Part shown: in pieces, positions 42,113-49,836 of the stretch
Layout of the letters: each line of letters starts with the position of its first letter
Position numbering within the stretch: position 1 is the stretch's first letter
Assembly (NCBI GenBank): GCA_020025305.1
Contig: JAHHSG010000009.1
Span: 28,829-92,828 of the forward strand
DNA: 64,000 nucleotides
Direction of reading: 5' to 3'
DNA from: Oscillospiraceae bacterium
GTDB lineage: Bacteria; Bacillota; Clostridia; Oscillospirales; Oscillospiraceae
Notes under the pieces: generated by a model
Told to the model about the DNA's origin: nothing
The model's database searches: none
The model's input: only the letters and a program-made list of their open reading frames with translations
Program-made: the position numbers and the translations under genes

Positions 42113-43447
42113 ATGATTCAGGTGAACCTGTCCAATATGCTATCCTTTGTCCCGGAGGGCTACGAGACGGATCTGGCACAACAGCTGCATACCGCTCACA
42201 ACCATTTGCAAAACCACGATGGCGCAGGCAGTGATTTTACCGGCTGGGTGAATCTGCCCGCCGACTACGATCAGAAGGAGTTTGCCCGCATCAAGGCAGC
42301 CGCCAAGAAAATCCAAAGTGACAGCGATGCTCTGGTGGTGATCGGCATCGGCGGCTCCTATCTGGGTGCCCGCGGTGTCATTGAGTGCCTTTGCTCCGCC
42401 AATTACAATCTGAAAAAAAAGTCCACACCCAATATTTATTTCACCGGCAATGGCCTTTCTTCCGATCAGCTCAGCGAGATCGTGGAACTGCTGGACGGCA
42501 GGGATTTCTCCATCAACGTGATCTCCAAGTCCGGCACCACCACCGAGCCCGCCGTGGCTTTCCGCTTCTTCCGCCGCCTCCTGGAGGAGAAGTACGGCCC
42601 CGAGGAGGCCGCCCGCCGCATCTATGCCACCACGGATCGCGCCCGGGGCGCTCTGAAAACCCAGGCCGACGCCGCCGGATACGAGAGCTTTGTGGTTCCC
42701 GACGATGTGGGCGGTCGCTACAGCGTACTCACCGCCGTAGGTCTGCTGCCCATTGCCGTGGCCGGTGTAGATATTGACGCACTCATAGCCGGCGCCCAGT
42801 CCATGATGGAAACCTGCGCCAAGCCGGAGCTGGCCGCCAACCCCGCATGGCAGTATGCTGCGGCGCGCTATGCACTCTACTGCACCGGTAAGAAAATCGA
42901 AATTTTGGCCGCCTACGAGCCCAACTTCCGCTTTATGTGTGAATGGTGGAAGCAGCTCTATGGTGAGAGCGAGGGAAAAGAGCAAAAGGGTCTGTTCCCT
43001 GCCAGCGTGGAATTCACCGCCGATCTCCACTCCATGGGACAGTACATCCAGCAAGGGGAGCGCCATCTTTTTGAAACGGTGGTGCGTCTGGGTGCTTCTG
43101 CCACCAAGAACGTGGTACCCATGGAAGAAAATAACGGCGACGGGCTGAACTTCCTGGCCGGCAAGGATATGGATTTCATCCGCCAGCAGGCCATGGATGG
43201 TACGCTTCTGGCCCATGTGGAGGGCGGCGTTCCCAACATCATTATCCAGTGCGACAAGTGCGATGCGGCACAGCTGGGACAGCTCATCTATTTCTTTGAG
43301 TACGCCTGCGGCATGAGCGGCTATCTGCTGGGCGTCAATCCCTTCGATCAGCCCGGCGTAGAAGCCTATAAGAAGAATATGTTCGCCCTTTTGGGGAAGC
43401 CCGGCTATGAAGAACTGCGCTCCCAGCTTTTAGCGAAACTGCAGTAA
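42113..43447 (+). CDS. pgi: Glucose-6-phosphate isomerase
   Basis: A 444-residue isomerase of the short bacterial type. GIGGSYLGARGVIE, VISKSGTTTEPAVAFRFFR and GGRYSVLTAVGLLPIAVAG hold the phosphate- and substrate-binding residues, and LFPASVEFTADLHSMGQYIQQG contains the catalytic region. It interconverts glucose-6- and fructose-6-phosphate in glycolysis. AGGAGG lies eight bases before the ATG. Monocistronic as far as can be seen, with its own promoter. Confidence 0.97.
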   Translation: MIQVNLSNMLSFVPEGYETDLAQQLHTAHNHLQNHDGAGSDFTGWVNLPADYDQKEFARIKAAAKKIQSDSDALVVIGIGGSYLGARGVIECLCSANYNLKKKSTPNIYFTGNGLSSDQLSEIVELLDGRDFSINVISKSGTTTEPAVAFRFFRRLLEEKYGPEEAARRIYATTDRARGALKTQADAAGYESFVVPDDVGGRYSVLTAVGLLPIAVAGVDIDALIAGAQSMMETCAKPELAANPAWQYAAARYALYCTGKKIEILAAYEPNFRFMCEWWKQLYGESEGKEQKGLFPASVEFTADLHSMGQYIQQGERHLFETVVRLGASATKNVVPMEENNGDGLNFLAGKDMDFIRQQAMDGTLLAHVEGGVPNIIIQCDKCDAAQLGQLIYFFEYACGMSGYLLGVNPFDQPGVEAYKKNMFALLGKPGYEELRSQLLAKLQ

Positions 43448-43496
43448 AAAATCGTCATTCTCTTTTTTCACCAAAAAAAGCAGGGATAAATTTTCA

Positions 43497-43525
43497 TTGC
43501 TATTTAACTAACAATGTGGTATCTT
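43497..43525 (+). promoter_or_regulatory. Promoter of the small P-loop gene
   Basis: -35 TTGCTA, 17-base spacer, -10 TATCTT. A short palindrome AACCA-C-TGGTT (43540-43550) lies just after the expected start. Confidence 0.55.
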
Positions 43526-43578
43526 ATTTACAAGTATAGAACCACTGGTTACCATACATTTCAAAGGAGTGATTTCTG

Positions 43579-43989
43579 ATGGTTAGACTGATTATGGGTG
43601 CCGCAGGTGCAGGTAAGACCAAGCAGCTCATCGAACTGGTACACGCCAGCGTAGAGTCCGAAAAGGGCAGTGTCGTGTGCATTGAGCCCAGTGCGGACAT
43701 GACCTATGATGTCAGCTACAACGCCCGCCTTGTGAATGCCAGCGAATATGATCTGGATTCTTTCGAGAGTCTGCGTGGCTTCGTCAGCGGCCTGTATGCC
43801 GGTAACTATGATATTTCTCACGTCTATGTAGACAATCTGTGGAAGGTTACCCGCAGCAGTGACATGGCTGCTACCGATAAGTTCTTGGTATGGCTGGATA
43901 ACTTCAGCGAGAAGAACTCTGTGAAGTTTACCGTTACCGTGAGCGCCGATGAGGATGTTGCCACCGATGTCATGCGCAACTACCTGTAA
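43579..43989 (+). CDS. Small P-loop protein of unknown function
   Basis: A 136-residue protein starting LIMGAAGAGKTKQLIELV, a clear Walker A (GAAGAGKT) at residues 7-14. A hydrophobic strand ending in Asp (SHVYVDN, about residue 80) could be a Walker B. The rest (SADMTYDVSYNARLVNASEYDLDSFESL, FTVTVSADEDVATDVMRNYL) I do not recognise. The length suits a minimal P-loop domain lacking extra modules; twitching/adenylate-type NTPases are larger. AAAGGAG lies 12 bases before the ATG. It has its own promoter and terminator, and codon use like a well-expressed gene. Role unknown. Confidence 0.8.
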   Translation: MVRLIMGAAGAGKTKQLIELVHASVESEKGSVVCIEPSADMTYDVSYNARLVNASEYDLDSFESLRGFVSGLYAGNYDISHVYVDNLWKVTRSSDMAATDKFLVWLDNFSEKNSVKFTVTVSADEDVATDVMRNYL

Positions 43990-44004
43990 GTAAACGCCTT
44001 ACAT

Positions 44005-44034
44005 AGCGCCCCATCTCCTTACAGATGGGGCGCT
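44005..44034 (+). terminator. Terminator after the small P-loop gene
   Basis: Perfect 12-bp arms AGCGCCCCATCT and AGATGGGGCGCT with a six-base loop, then TTTGCTG. Confidence 0.88.
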
Positions 44035-44128
44035 TTGCTGTACCTGTGGAGCCGCAGGCCCTTTTTCCTTTCCAAAAAGGCAGGAATATGGTACAATGGC
44101 TTGCAGTATAGGAAAGGGGAGGGACACT

Positions 44129-44992
44129 GTGTTTAAAAGAGTTTATGTGGAAATCACCAATATGTGCAACCTTTCGTGCAGTTTTTGCCCGGGGACACAG
44201 CGCCCTCACCGTTCTATGTCCACGGATGAGTTTGCGGCGTTGACCCGGCGTTTGCAGGGCCATACCCGCTATCTTTATCTCCATGTGCTGGGAGAGCCGC
44301 TGCTGCACCCACATCTGGGTGAGATTCTGGAGATAGCCCATACCGGTGGCTTTCGCGTCTGCATCACCACCAACGGCACACTGCTGCCCCGGCAGCTCTC
44401 TGTCCTGCACAGCGCGCCTGCCCTCCACAAGCTCAGCGTTTCCCTCCACAGCTTTGAGGGCAACGTCTCCGCAGGAAATCTGGAGGACTATGTGCGCAGC
44501 TGTGCCCATGCCTGCCGCCAGCTATCCCAAGCGGGCGTCATCTGCGCCCTGCGGCTCTGGAACGAGGGCGGTTTAGCGGAGCGAAACGGGGAAATTCTCG
44601 CCATTCTCGGGCAGGAGCTGGGCTTGGACATAGCCGCCCTTGCCCCGGACAACAAGGGAAATCTCCGTCTGGGCGACCACCTCTATCTGGAAAATGCCGC
44701 CAAGTTCGACTGGCCGGACATGCAGGCGCCCGCCGGGGGCGTGGAATTCTGCCACGGTCTGCGCCAGCAGATTGCCGTCCTCTGCGACGGCACAGTTGTC
44801 CCCTGCTGCCTTGACGGTGAGGGGCAGATTCCTTTAGGCAATCTCTTTACCGATACGCTCCCCCACATTGTAGCCTCGCCCCGGGCGCAGGCCATTTTGG
44901 ACGGCTTTTCCCGCCGTCGGCCGTCGGAGGAGCTATGCCGCCGCTGCGGCTATGCGCGGCGTTTCAGCAAAGGCGTGGGAGGAATACTATGA
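44129..44992 (+). CDS. Radical SAM/SPASM protein
   Basis: A 287-residue radical SAM enzyme with the cluster motif C13-x3-C17-x2-C20 (CNLSCSFC) and the YVEITNMCN start typical of SPASM-group enzymes, GEPLLHPHLGEIL, and a C-terminal region with CHGLRQQIAVLCDGTVVPCCLDGEG and LCRRCGYARRF, the Cys pattern of a SPASM or short twitch domain binding an extra cluster. GTG at 44129 is chosen because GGGGAGGG lies eight bases upstream. No peptide precursor is seen nearby, so it may be a peptide-modifying or maturation enzyme with a distant substrate. Its stop overlaps mutY (ATGA). Confidence 0.85.
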   Translation: MFKRVYVEITNMCNLSCSFCPGTQRPHRSMSTDEFAALTRRLQGHTRYLYLHVLGEPLLHPHLGEILEIAHTGGFRVCITTNGTLLPRQLSVLHSAPALHKLSVSLHSFEGNVSAGNLEDYVRSCAHACRQLSQAGVICALRLWNEGGLAERNGEILAILGQELGLDIAALAPDNKGNLRLGDHLYLENAAKFDWPDMQAPAGGVEFCHGLRQQIAVLCDGTVVPCCLDGEGQIPLGNLFTDTLPHIVASPRAQAILDGFSRRRPSEELCRRCGYARRFSKGVGGIL

Positions 44993-46056
44993 GTGAAGCG
45001 CTGACCCTTTTATCCCGACTGCCCGAACCGCTCCTTACGTGGTATGATGCGCACCGCCGCCACCTGCCGTGGCGGGAGGAGGTCAGCCCCTACCGCACAT
45101 GGGTATCGGAGATCATGCTTCAGCAGACTCGTGTGGCTGCTGTTTTGCCTTACTTTGCCCGCTTTATGGAAACCTTTCCCACGGTGCAGTCTTTGGCAGA
45201 AGGGAACACGGAGCAGCTTTTGAAACTGTGGGAGGGACTTGGCTACTACAGCCGCGCCCGCAATCTTCAAAAGGCGGCACAGGTCATAATGGAGCGCTAC
45301 GGGGGCGTCTTTCCCCAAACCTACGAGGAGCTGCTCTCCTTGCCCGGTATCGGTGATTACACCGCCGGGGCCATTCTCTCCATCGCGTTTGGGCAGAAAA
45401 TACCGGCGGTGGACGGCAATGTGCTGCGGGTCGCCAGCCGCATCATCGGCAGCGAGGACAATATTTTAGAGGACAAAACCCGGAAAAAATGCCGAGCGTA
45501 TATGGATGCTGTCATGCCCGCCCAGCGCCCCGGCGCTTTTAATCAGGCACTGATGGATCTGGGTGCGTCGATCTGTCTTCCCGGCGGAGAGCCGTTGTGC
45601 CACCAATGTCCCGCCCAGGACTTTTGCACGGCCTATCAGGAGGGGAGGCAGCTGGAACTTCCTGTGCGAATCAGCAAAACAAAGCGCAGGGTAGAGAAAA
45701 AGACCGTCTTTCTCCTGCTGCAAGGGGGCTGCGCCGCCCTGCGGCAGCGGCCGGATCACGGCCTGTTGGCAAATCTTTGGGAATATCCCCATGTGGAAGG
45801 ACAGCTGGAGGAAGAAGCGGCTGCAGCACAGCTGGCGGCCTGGGGCGTGACACCCCACCACTGGCGCAAGCGTCTGTCGGCCCATCACATTTTTACCCAT
45901 ATCCGCTGGGAGATGACGTGCTATGTGGTAGAGGTCAGTGGTGGCGGACAGCCGGATTGGCTCTGGGCCGATGAAGAGGAACGCAGGCAGCGGGCTGTCC
46001 CCTCCGCATTTATCAAGTTGACCCGGGAACTCCCCGATGGAAAGGATGAAACATAA
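44989..46056 (+). CDS. mutY: A/G-specific adenine glycosylase MutY
   Basis: A 355-residue glycosylase: HhH-GPD domain with RHLPWREEVSPYRTWVSEIMLQQT, LPGIGDYTAGAILSIAFG and the catalytic VDGNVLRV, then the [4Fe-4S] loop CLPGGEPLCHQCPAQDFC, and a C-terminal NUDIX-like domain that recognises 8-oxoguanine. It removes adenine mispaired with oxidised guanine. GGAGGA lies before the ATG; start overlaps the radical SAM gene and stop overlaps tdk by one base. Confidence 0.95.
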   Translation: MSEALTLLSRLPEPLLTWYDAHRRHLPWREEVSPYRTWVSEIMLQQTRVAAVLPYFARFMETFPTVQSLAEGNTEQLLKLWEGLGYYSRARNLQKAAQVIMERYGGVFPQTYEELLSLPGIGDYTAGAILSIAFGQKIPAVDGNVLRVASRIIGSEDNILEDKTRKKCRAYMDAVMPAQRPGAFNQALMDLGASICLPGGEPLCHQCPAQDFCTAYQEGRQLELPVRISKTKRRVEKKTVFLLLQGGCAALRQRPDHGLLANLWEYPHVEGQLEEEAAAAQLAAWGVTPHHWRKRLSAHHIFTHIRWEMTCYVVEVSGGGQPDWLWADEEERRQRAVPSAFIKLTRELPDGKDET

Positions 46057-46643
46057 TGGCACAGCTCTATTTCAAATACGGAGCCATGGGCTCCAGCAAA
46101 AGCGCCAATGCGCTCATGGCGCGCTTTAACTACGAGGAGAGAGGACAAAAAACGCTGCTGGTGAAGCCCCGGCTGGATGTACGCGACGGCGACCATATGG
46201 TTTACTCCCGCATCGGTCTGCAGCAGCCCTGCGTCTATTTTGACGAGATGCAGGCCATGGGGGATGCGGAGTTGGAGCAGAACGCCTGCATCATTGTGGA
46301 CGAGGCCCAATTCCTTACCAAAGAAGAGGTGTACTATCTGGTGCATCTGGTAGACGATTGTAATATTCCCGTGATGTGCTACGGGCTGCGGGCGGATTTC
46401 CGTGGGGAGCTGTTCCCCGGCAGTTACCATCTGTTGGTATTGGCGGACAAGCTGGAGGAGGTCAAAACCATCTGCTGGTGCGGCAAAAAAGCGGCATTTA
46501 ACGCCCGCTTTGACCACAACGGCAAAGTGGTGAAGGAGGGCGCACAGGTGGAACTGGGTGCCAATGACCGCTACATCGGTCTTTGCCGCAAACACTGGAT
46601 GCAAGGCGATCTCGGCCCGGACTTCCACATACATAAGCCATGA
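46056..46643 (+). CDS. tdk: Thymidine kinase
   Basis: A 195-residue type II thymidine kinase: P-loop GAMGSSKS (about residues 9-16), Walker B-like IIVDEAQFLTKEEVYYL, the LRADFRGELFPGS lid and the zinc-site Cys (CWC, and a Cys before RKHW). It phosphorylates thymidine in the salvage pathway. The P-loop Gly before Lys, usual in GxxxxGKS, is Ser here; this may be a clade feature rather than a defect. Translationally coupled to mutY and to the next radical SAM gene (overlap of four). Confidence 0.93.
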   Translation: MAQLYFKYGAMGSSKSANALMARFNYEERGQKTLLVKPRLDVRDGDHMVYSRIGLQQPCVYFDEMQAMGDAELEQNACIIVDEAQFLTKEEVYYLVHLVDDCNIPVMCYGLRADFRGELFPGSYHLLVLADKLEEVKTICWCGKKAAFNARFDHNGKVVKEGAQVELGANDRYIGLCRKHWMQGDLGPDFHIHKP

Positions 46644-47509
46644 TCTGTCAGCTCTGTCCACGGCGCTGCAACGCCGTACGCACCGCCGAGGAGGGCGGCG
46701 GTTTTTGTGGTATGCCCACCACCGTCCACATTGCCCGTGCAGCCCTCCATCACTGGGAAGAGCCCGTCATCAGCGGCACACGGGGCAGTGGCGCCGTGTT
46801 CTTTTCCGGCTGTACACTGCGCTGCGTCTTTTGTCAAAATCATGAAATCTCAACCGAAAACTTCGGAAAAGCGGTCACCGTCTCCCGGCTGCGCGCCATT
46901 TTTGAAGAATTGATCAAACAGGGCGCTCACAACATCAATTTAGTGACTCCCGACCACTTTACGCCCCAGATTTTAGAGGCACTGGAAGAACCTCTGGGCG
47001 TACCGGTGGTGTGGAACTGCGGCGGCTATGAACGGGTGGAAACGCTGCGTTTACTGGAGGGCAAGGTGCAAATCTACCTCCCTGATTTGAAGTATGCTCT
47101 GCCGGAGCTGGGGCGGGAGCTGTCCAGGGCGGAGGACTACTTCCCGACAGCCACCGCCGCCATCACCGAAATGTTCCGCCAAGTAGGCCCGCCCGTTCTG
47201 GAGGAGGGGCTATTGAAGCGGGGCGTGATCATCCGCCACCTAATGCTGCCCGGCAAATTAGAAAACACCAAACGGTGCATTGACTGGGTGGCGCGCACCT
47301 TTCCGGCAGGACAGGTCCTCTTCTCCTTGATGAGCCAATATACCCCCCAACCGGGGGCAGAGGGCTTTCTTGCCCGCCGTGTGCGTACAGCGGAATATCG
47401 CACAGCCACCGAATATATGCGTCAGTGCGGCATTTTGGACGGGTTTTTGCAGGATTCCTCCTCTGCAAAGGAGGAATATACGCCGCCTTTTGACCTCACA
47501 GGACTATAA
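46640..47509 (+). CDS. Radical SAM protein, PflA-related
   Basis: A 289-residue radical SAM protein. N-terminal Cys3, Cys6, Cys10 (MICQLCPRRC) and Cys23, then the AdoMet cluster motif C58-x3-C62-x2-C65 (SGCTLRCVFCQN) typical of pyruvate formate-lyase activating enzyme relatives (PflX/YgiQ-unlike group annotated as PFL-activating-like). The family's VVWNCGGYE and PDLKYAL follow. No PFL-like partner is in the window, so its target is unknown. Overlaps tdk by four bases, and ends before a perfect palindromic terminator. Confidence 0.88.
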   Translation: MICQLCPRRCNAVRTAEEGGGFCGMPTTVHIARAALHHWEEPVISGTRGSGAVFFSGCTLRCVFCQNHEISTENFGKAVTVSRLRAIFEELIKQGAHNINLVTPDHFTPQILEALEEPLGVPVVWNCGGYERVETLRLLEGKVQIYLPDLKYALPELGRELSRAEDYFPTATAAITEMFRQVGPPVLEEGLLKRGVIIRHLMLPGKLENTKRCIDWVARTFPAGQVLFSLMSQYTPQPGAEGFLARRVRTAEYRTATEYMRQCGILDGFLQDSSSAKEEYTPPFDLTGL

Positions 47510-47520
47510 TATTTTCACTT

Positions 47521-47555
47521 GATGGGTTGTACCGGTACAACCCATCATTCCTTTT
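47521..47555 (+). terminator. Perfect 26-bp palindrome acting as terminator
   Basis: GATGGGTTGTACC-GGTACAACCCATC without loop base in the ideal pairing, followed by ATTCCTTTT. It could also be a dyad binding site as it shares TTGTAC/GTACAA with the palindrome at 47622. Confidence 0.75.
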
Positions 47556-47621
47556 GGCATTTCTGTGAAAATCCTTTTCCCCTTTCGTAGGGGATTCCAA
47601 AGATTCACCGGTAACGTTTCC

Positions 47622-47644
47622 AAACTTGTACTCAGTACAAGTTT
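47622..47644. promoter_or_regulatory. Perfect palindrome upstream of an unknown gene's promoter
   Basis: AAACTTGTAC-TCA-GTACAAGTTT, with 10-bp arms, ends three bases before the -35 of the promoter at 47648-47676. This is the place of an activator or a dimeric repressor site. Confidence 0.6.
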
Positions 47645-47647
47645 CTA

Positions 47648-47676
47648 TTGAATTCCCCCTTGCCCTGTGCTATCTT
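47648..47676 (+). promoter_or_regulatory. Promoter of the 47.7-kb unknown gene
   Basis: -35 TTGAAT, 17-base spacer, -10 TATCTT, about 60 bases before the ATG. Same -10 as before the small P-loop gene. Confidence 0.6.
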
Positions 47677-47742
47677 GGAATTGGAAAAATGCTCCACTTG
47701 TGAGCAACAAAAAAGAAGGAAAACTTTTTAAGGAGGATTTTC

Positions 47743-48213
47743 ATGAGCTATCCTAAGACGGGCCACGAGGTCTATGTGAGTTTAAATTTATCCAACACCA
47801 TGCTCAATGGTATCGGCAAGGGTACCATTACCCGTGAAGAAGTTTCTGCTGACTATCTCAAGCGTCTGTTCGCTGAATACGGTGTGATCGTCTCCGCCAA
47901 GCCAGAGCAGCGAGCCCTGCTGGAGCGTGTGAACGAGGTCTGCGACTTAGGTCTGGAAATTCCCGAATCGCTGAAGCTGTTCCAACTGTCTGAGGAGCGC
48001 CGCCGTCTGGTGGTCATCAATGTACAGGGTCTGCGCCGCAAGGGCGGCTCTCTGCTGCCCGCCTATGACAAGGAGGAGTTTGACGAGGCCACTTTCACCT
48101 TCGTGAAATATTATGTACAGGGCATCCACTACGACACACTGGTGGAGGAGAACAAGAAATTGCGCTATGCTCTGGAACAGGAAGAGGAGTGGCGCGAGCG
48201 CACCGACGGCTGA
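47743..48213 (+). CDS. Conserved-looking protein of unknown function
   Basis: A 156-residue soluble protein: HEVYVSLNLSNTMLNGIGKGTITREEVSADYL start, a middle IPESLKLFQLSEERRRLVVINVQGLRRKGG, and an acidic, probably helical end (LVEENKKLRYALEQEEEWRERTDG) with coiled-coil character. No membrane segment, signal peptide or known motif. AAGGAGG lies seven bases before the ATG and codon use is that of a well-expressed gene. It has a separate promoter with an adjacent palindrome and its own terminator, so it is a stand-alone, apparently regulated gene. I do not recognise it. Confidence 0.8.
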   Translation: MSYPKTGHEVYVSLNLSNTMLNGIGKGTITREEVSADYLKRLFAEYGVIVSAKPEQRALLERVNEVCDLGLEIPESLKLFQLSEERRRLVVINVQGLRRKGGSLLPAYDKEEFDEATFTFVKYYVQGIHYDTLVEENKKLRYALEQEEEWRERTDG

Positions 48214-48230
48214 TTTCTCTTAAAAAGCAA

Positions 48231-48268
48231 AAAACAGGACGAACGCCAGAAAGCGTTCGTCCTGTTTT
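48231..48268. terminator. Bidirectional terminator
   Basis: Arms AAAACAGGACGAACGC and GCGTTCGTCCTGTTTT with a six-base loop lie between convergent genes; the right edge touches the hemW stop codon. Confidence 0.93.
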
Positions 48269-49474
48269 TTATGGACATACTTCCACCTGATAGTTGCCGC
48301 ACGCCGTTTTTACCCGGCGGCGCTGTTCCTCCTCCAGCAGGGCATCCTCCAACTGCCCGATGATCTGGTTGGAAACCAGAAATCCCTGAGGTGTCAGGCG
48401 CCAGCCTCCCTCGGTGTGCTGGCAGAGGCCGTGCGCCTCGTCGATCTCCAAAAGCCGCTCCAATACACCAAACGGGCGGCGATAGCGGTTTTCAAAGGTA
48501 CGCCGATCAATGCCCGCAGTTGTGCGCAGACCCAGCATCAAATACTCTTGTGCCCGCTCCTGGGTTTCTATCGTCTCCGACTCCGATAGGATCAGCTCGC
48601 CCCGGAGGTACCGATCCAAATCCCGCACATAGGCGTAGCGCACACCGCCGAAATCCGAATGAGCGCCGGGGCCGAACCCCGCATATTCGCCCATCTGCCA
48701 GTATTTCAGGTTATGGCGCGACTCTTTGCCCGGCTGGGCAAAGTTGGAAATCTCATACTGTTCATACCCCATCTGGCGCAGAAACTCCACCGTGTAAAGG
48801 TACATATCCGCCTGCAGATCATCGTCCGGCAGCGTCAGCTCGGCCCGCTGCTTCCACAGCGGCGTTCCCTCCTCTACTTTCAGGCCGTAACAGGAGAGAT
48901 GGCGGGGGTGCAGCGACACGGCATCGCTGAGTGTCTTTTCCCACTGCTCCATGGTCTGATCCGGCAGACCATAGATGAGATCGAGGCTGATGTTGTCGAT
49001 CTTCGCCTTGCGAATGGCCGCCACCGACTCGGTGACCTGCTGCCATGTGTGGACACGTCCCATGCGGTGCAGCACTGCGTCGTCGGAGGACTGTACACCC
49101 AGAGAAATGCGGTTGATTCCTGCACGGCTCAACGCACGCAGCTCCCGTACATTGGCGGCGCTGTCAGGATTGGCCTCCATGGTGATCTCCGCATCTTTGG
49201 AAAGATGATAATGTTTTTTTACCGTTTGCACCAAGCGAATGATCCGCTTACTGCCCAGATAGCTGGGGGTTCCACCGCCAAAATACACCGTGTCCACCGT
49301 GTGCCCCTGCGCTACAGGCGCCACCTCTATCAAGTGAGCACTCAGCGCCGCCACATATTGATCCATCTTCGCCTCGCTGTGGGCCAGCGAATAAAAATCG
49401 CAATAGGCGCACTTGGCCCGGCAAAAGGGGATATGAATATAAAGCCCCAGCGTGGGGCGTTCCTGCTTTTTCAT
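48269..49474 (-). CDS. hemW: Radical SAM heme chaperone HemW
   Basis: A 401-residue protein with IHIPFCRAKCAYCDFYS (Cys18, Cys22, Cys25), GGGTPSYL, ISLGVQSSDDAVL and SLDLIYGLPDQTMEQW. The fourth conserved Cys of true HemN (CxxxCxxCxC) is absent, as F follows Y-C-D here, so it belongs to HemW, thought to hand heme to acceptor proteins, rather than the oxidase. It overlaps by four bases an 80-residue ferredoxin gene upstream; the two are one unit with the promoter at 49748-49776. Confidence 0.92.
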   Translation of the reverse strand: MKKQERPTLGLYIHIPFCRAKCAYCDFYSLAHSEAKMDQYVAALSAHLIEVAPVAQGHTVDTVYFGGGTPSYLGSKRIIRLVQTVKKHYHLSKDAEITMEANPDSAANVRELRALSRAGINRISLGVQSSDDAVLHRMGRVHTWQQVTESVAAIRKAKIDNISLDLIYGLPDQTMEQWEKTLSDAVSLHPRHLSCYGLKVEEGTPLWKQRAELTLPDDDLQADMYLYTVEFLRQMGYEQYEISNFAQPGKESRHNLKYWQMGEYAGFGPGAHSDFGGVRYAYVRDLDRYLRGELILSESETIETQERAQEYLMLGLRTTAGIDRRTFENRYRRPFGVLERLLEIDEAHGLCQHTEGGWRLTPQGFLVSNQIIGQLEDALLEEEQRRRVKTACGNYQVEVCP

Positions 49475-49713
49475 TGCTCCTCCGTCTCCCGCTTGGGGGG
49501 CAGGATGGTCACAGCCTCGTAGGGACAGTTGACTTTACAGGAACGGCAGCCCACGCAGTGTTCCTGGTCCACTTCATAATAGCCGTCCGGACGCTGGAAA
49601 ATGCACTCCATCAGACAAAACATAGCACAGTAGCCGCAGCCAATGCAGGACACCTCATTGATCACCGCCAGAGAGCGCGCCTTTCGCCCAAAGGGATGGA
49701 TCATATCTGCCAT
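49471..49713 (-). CDS. Small two-cluster 4Fe-4S ferredoxin-like protein
   Basis: An 80-residue protein with two [4Fe-4S] motifs: CIGCGYCAMFCLMECI near residue 22 and CVGCRSCKVNCPYEAV near residue 52. The first motif ends with C-L-M-E-C instead of C-P, a variation from standard ferredoxins. The ATG at 49713 follows GGGGGAG by six bases; longer readings of the frame would start before that site. It probably serves as an electron carrier, and its stop/start overlap with hemW suggests a link to that protein. Confidence 0.85.
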   Translation of the reverse strand: MADMIHPFGRKARSLAVINEVSCIGCGYCAMFCLMECIFQRPDGYYEVDQEHCVGCRSCKVNCPYEAVTILPPKRETEEQ

Positions 49714-49747
49714 AGTTCTCCCCCTGCCTTTCCTTTTTCTTGTCTGT

Positions 49748-49776
49748 AGTATAGCCTTTTTTTCAACTTTTGACAA
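49748..49776 (-). promoter_or_regulatory. Promoter of the ferredoxin-hemW unit
   Basis: Minus strand: -35 TTGTCA, 17-base spacer, -10 TATACT, 35 bases before the ferredoxin start. Confidence 0.75.
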
Positions 49777-49781
49777 GGCGG

Positions 49782-49810
49782 ATGCATGTTTTTTCCCTAT
49801 TTGCACACAC
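49782..49810 (+). promoter_or_regulatory. Possible forespore sigma-type promoter of spoVAC
   Basis: TGCATG, 17-base spacer and CACACTG just upstream of the spoVAC ribosome binding site resemble SigF/SigG elements (GNATR and CATNNTA-like). The match is partial. Confidence 0.3.
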
Positions 49811-49836
49811 TGCATTCAGAAAGGATGTGAGCTGCC

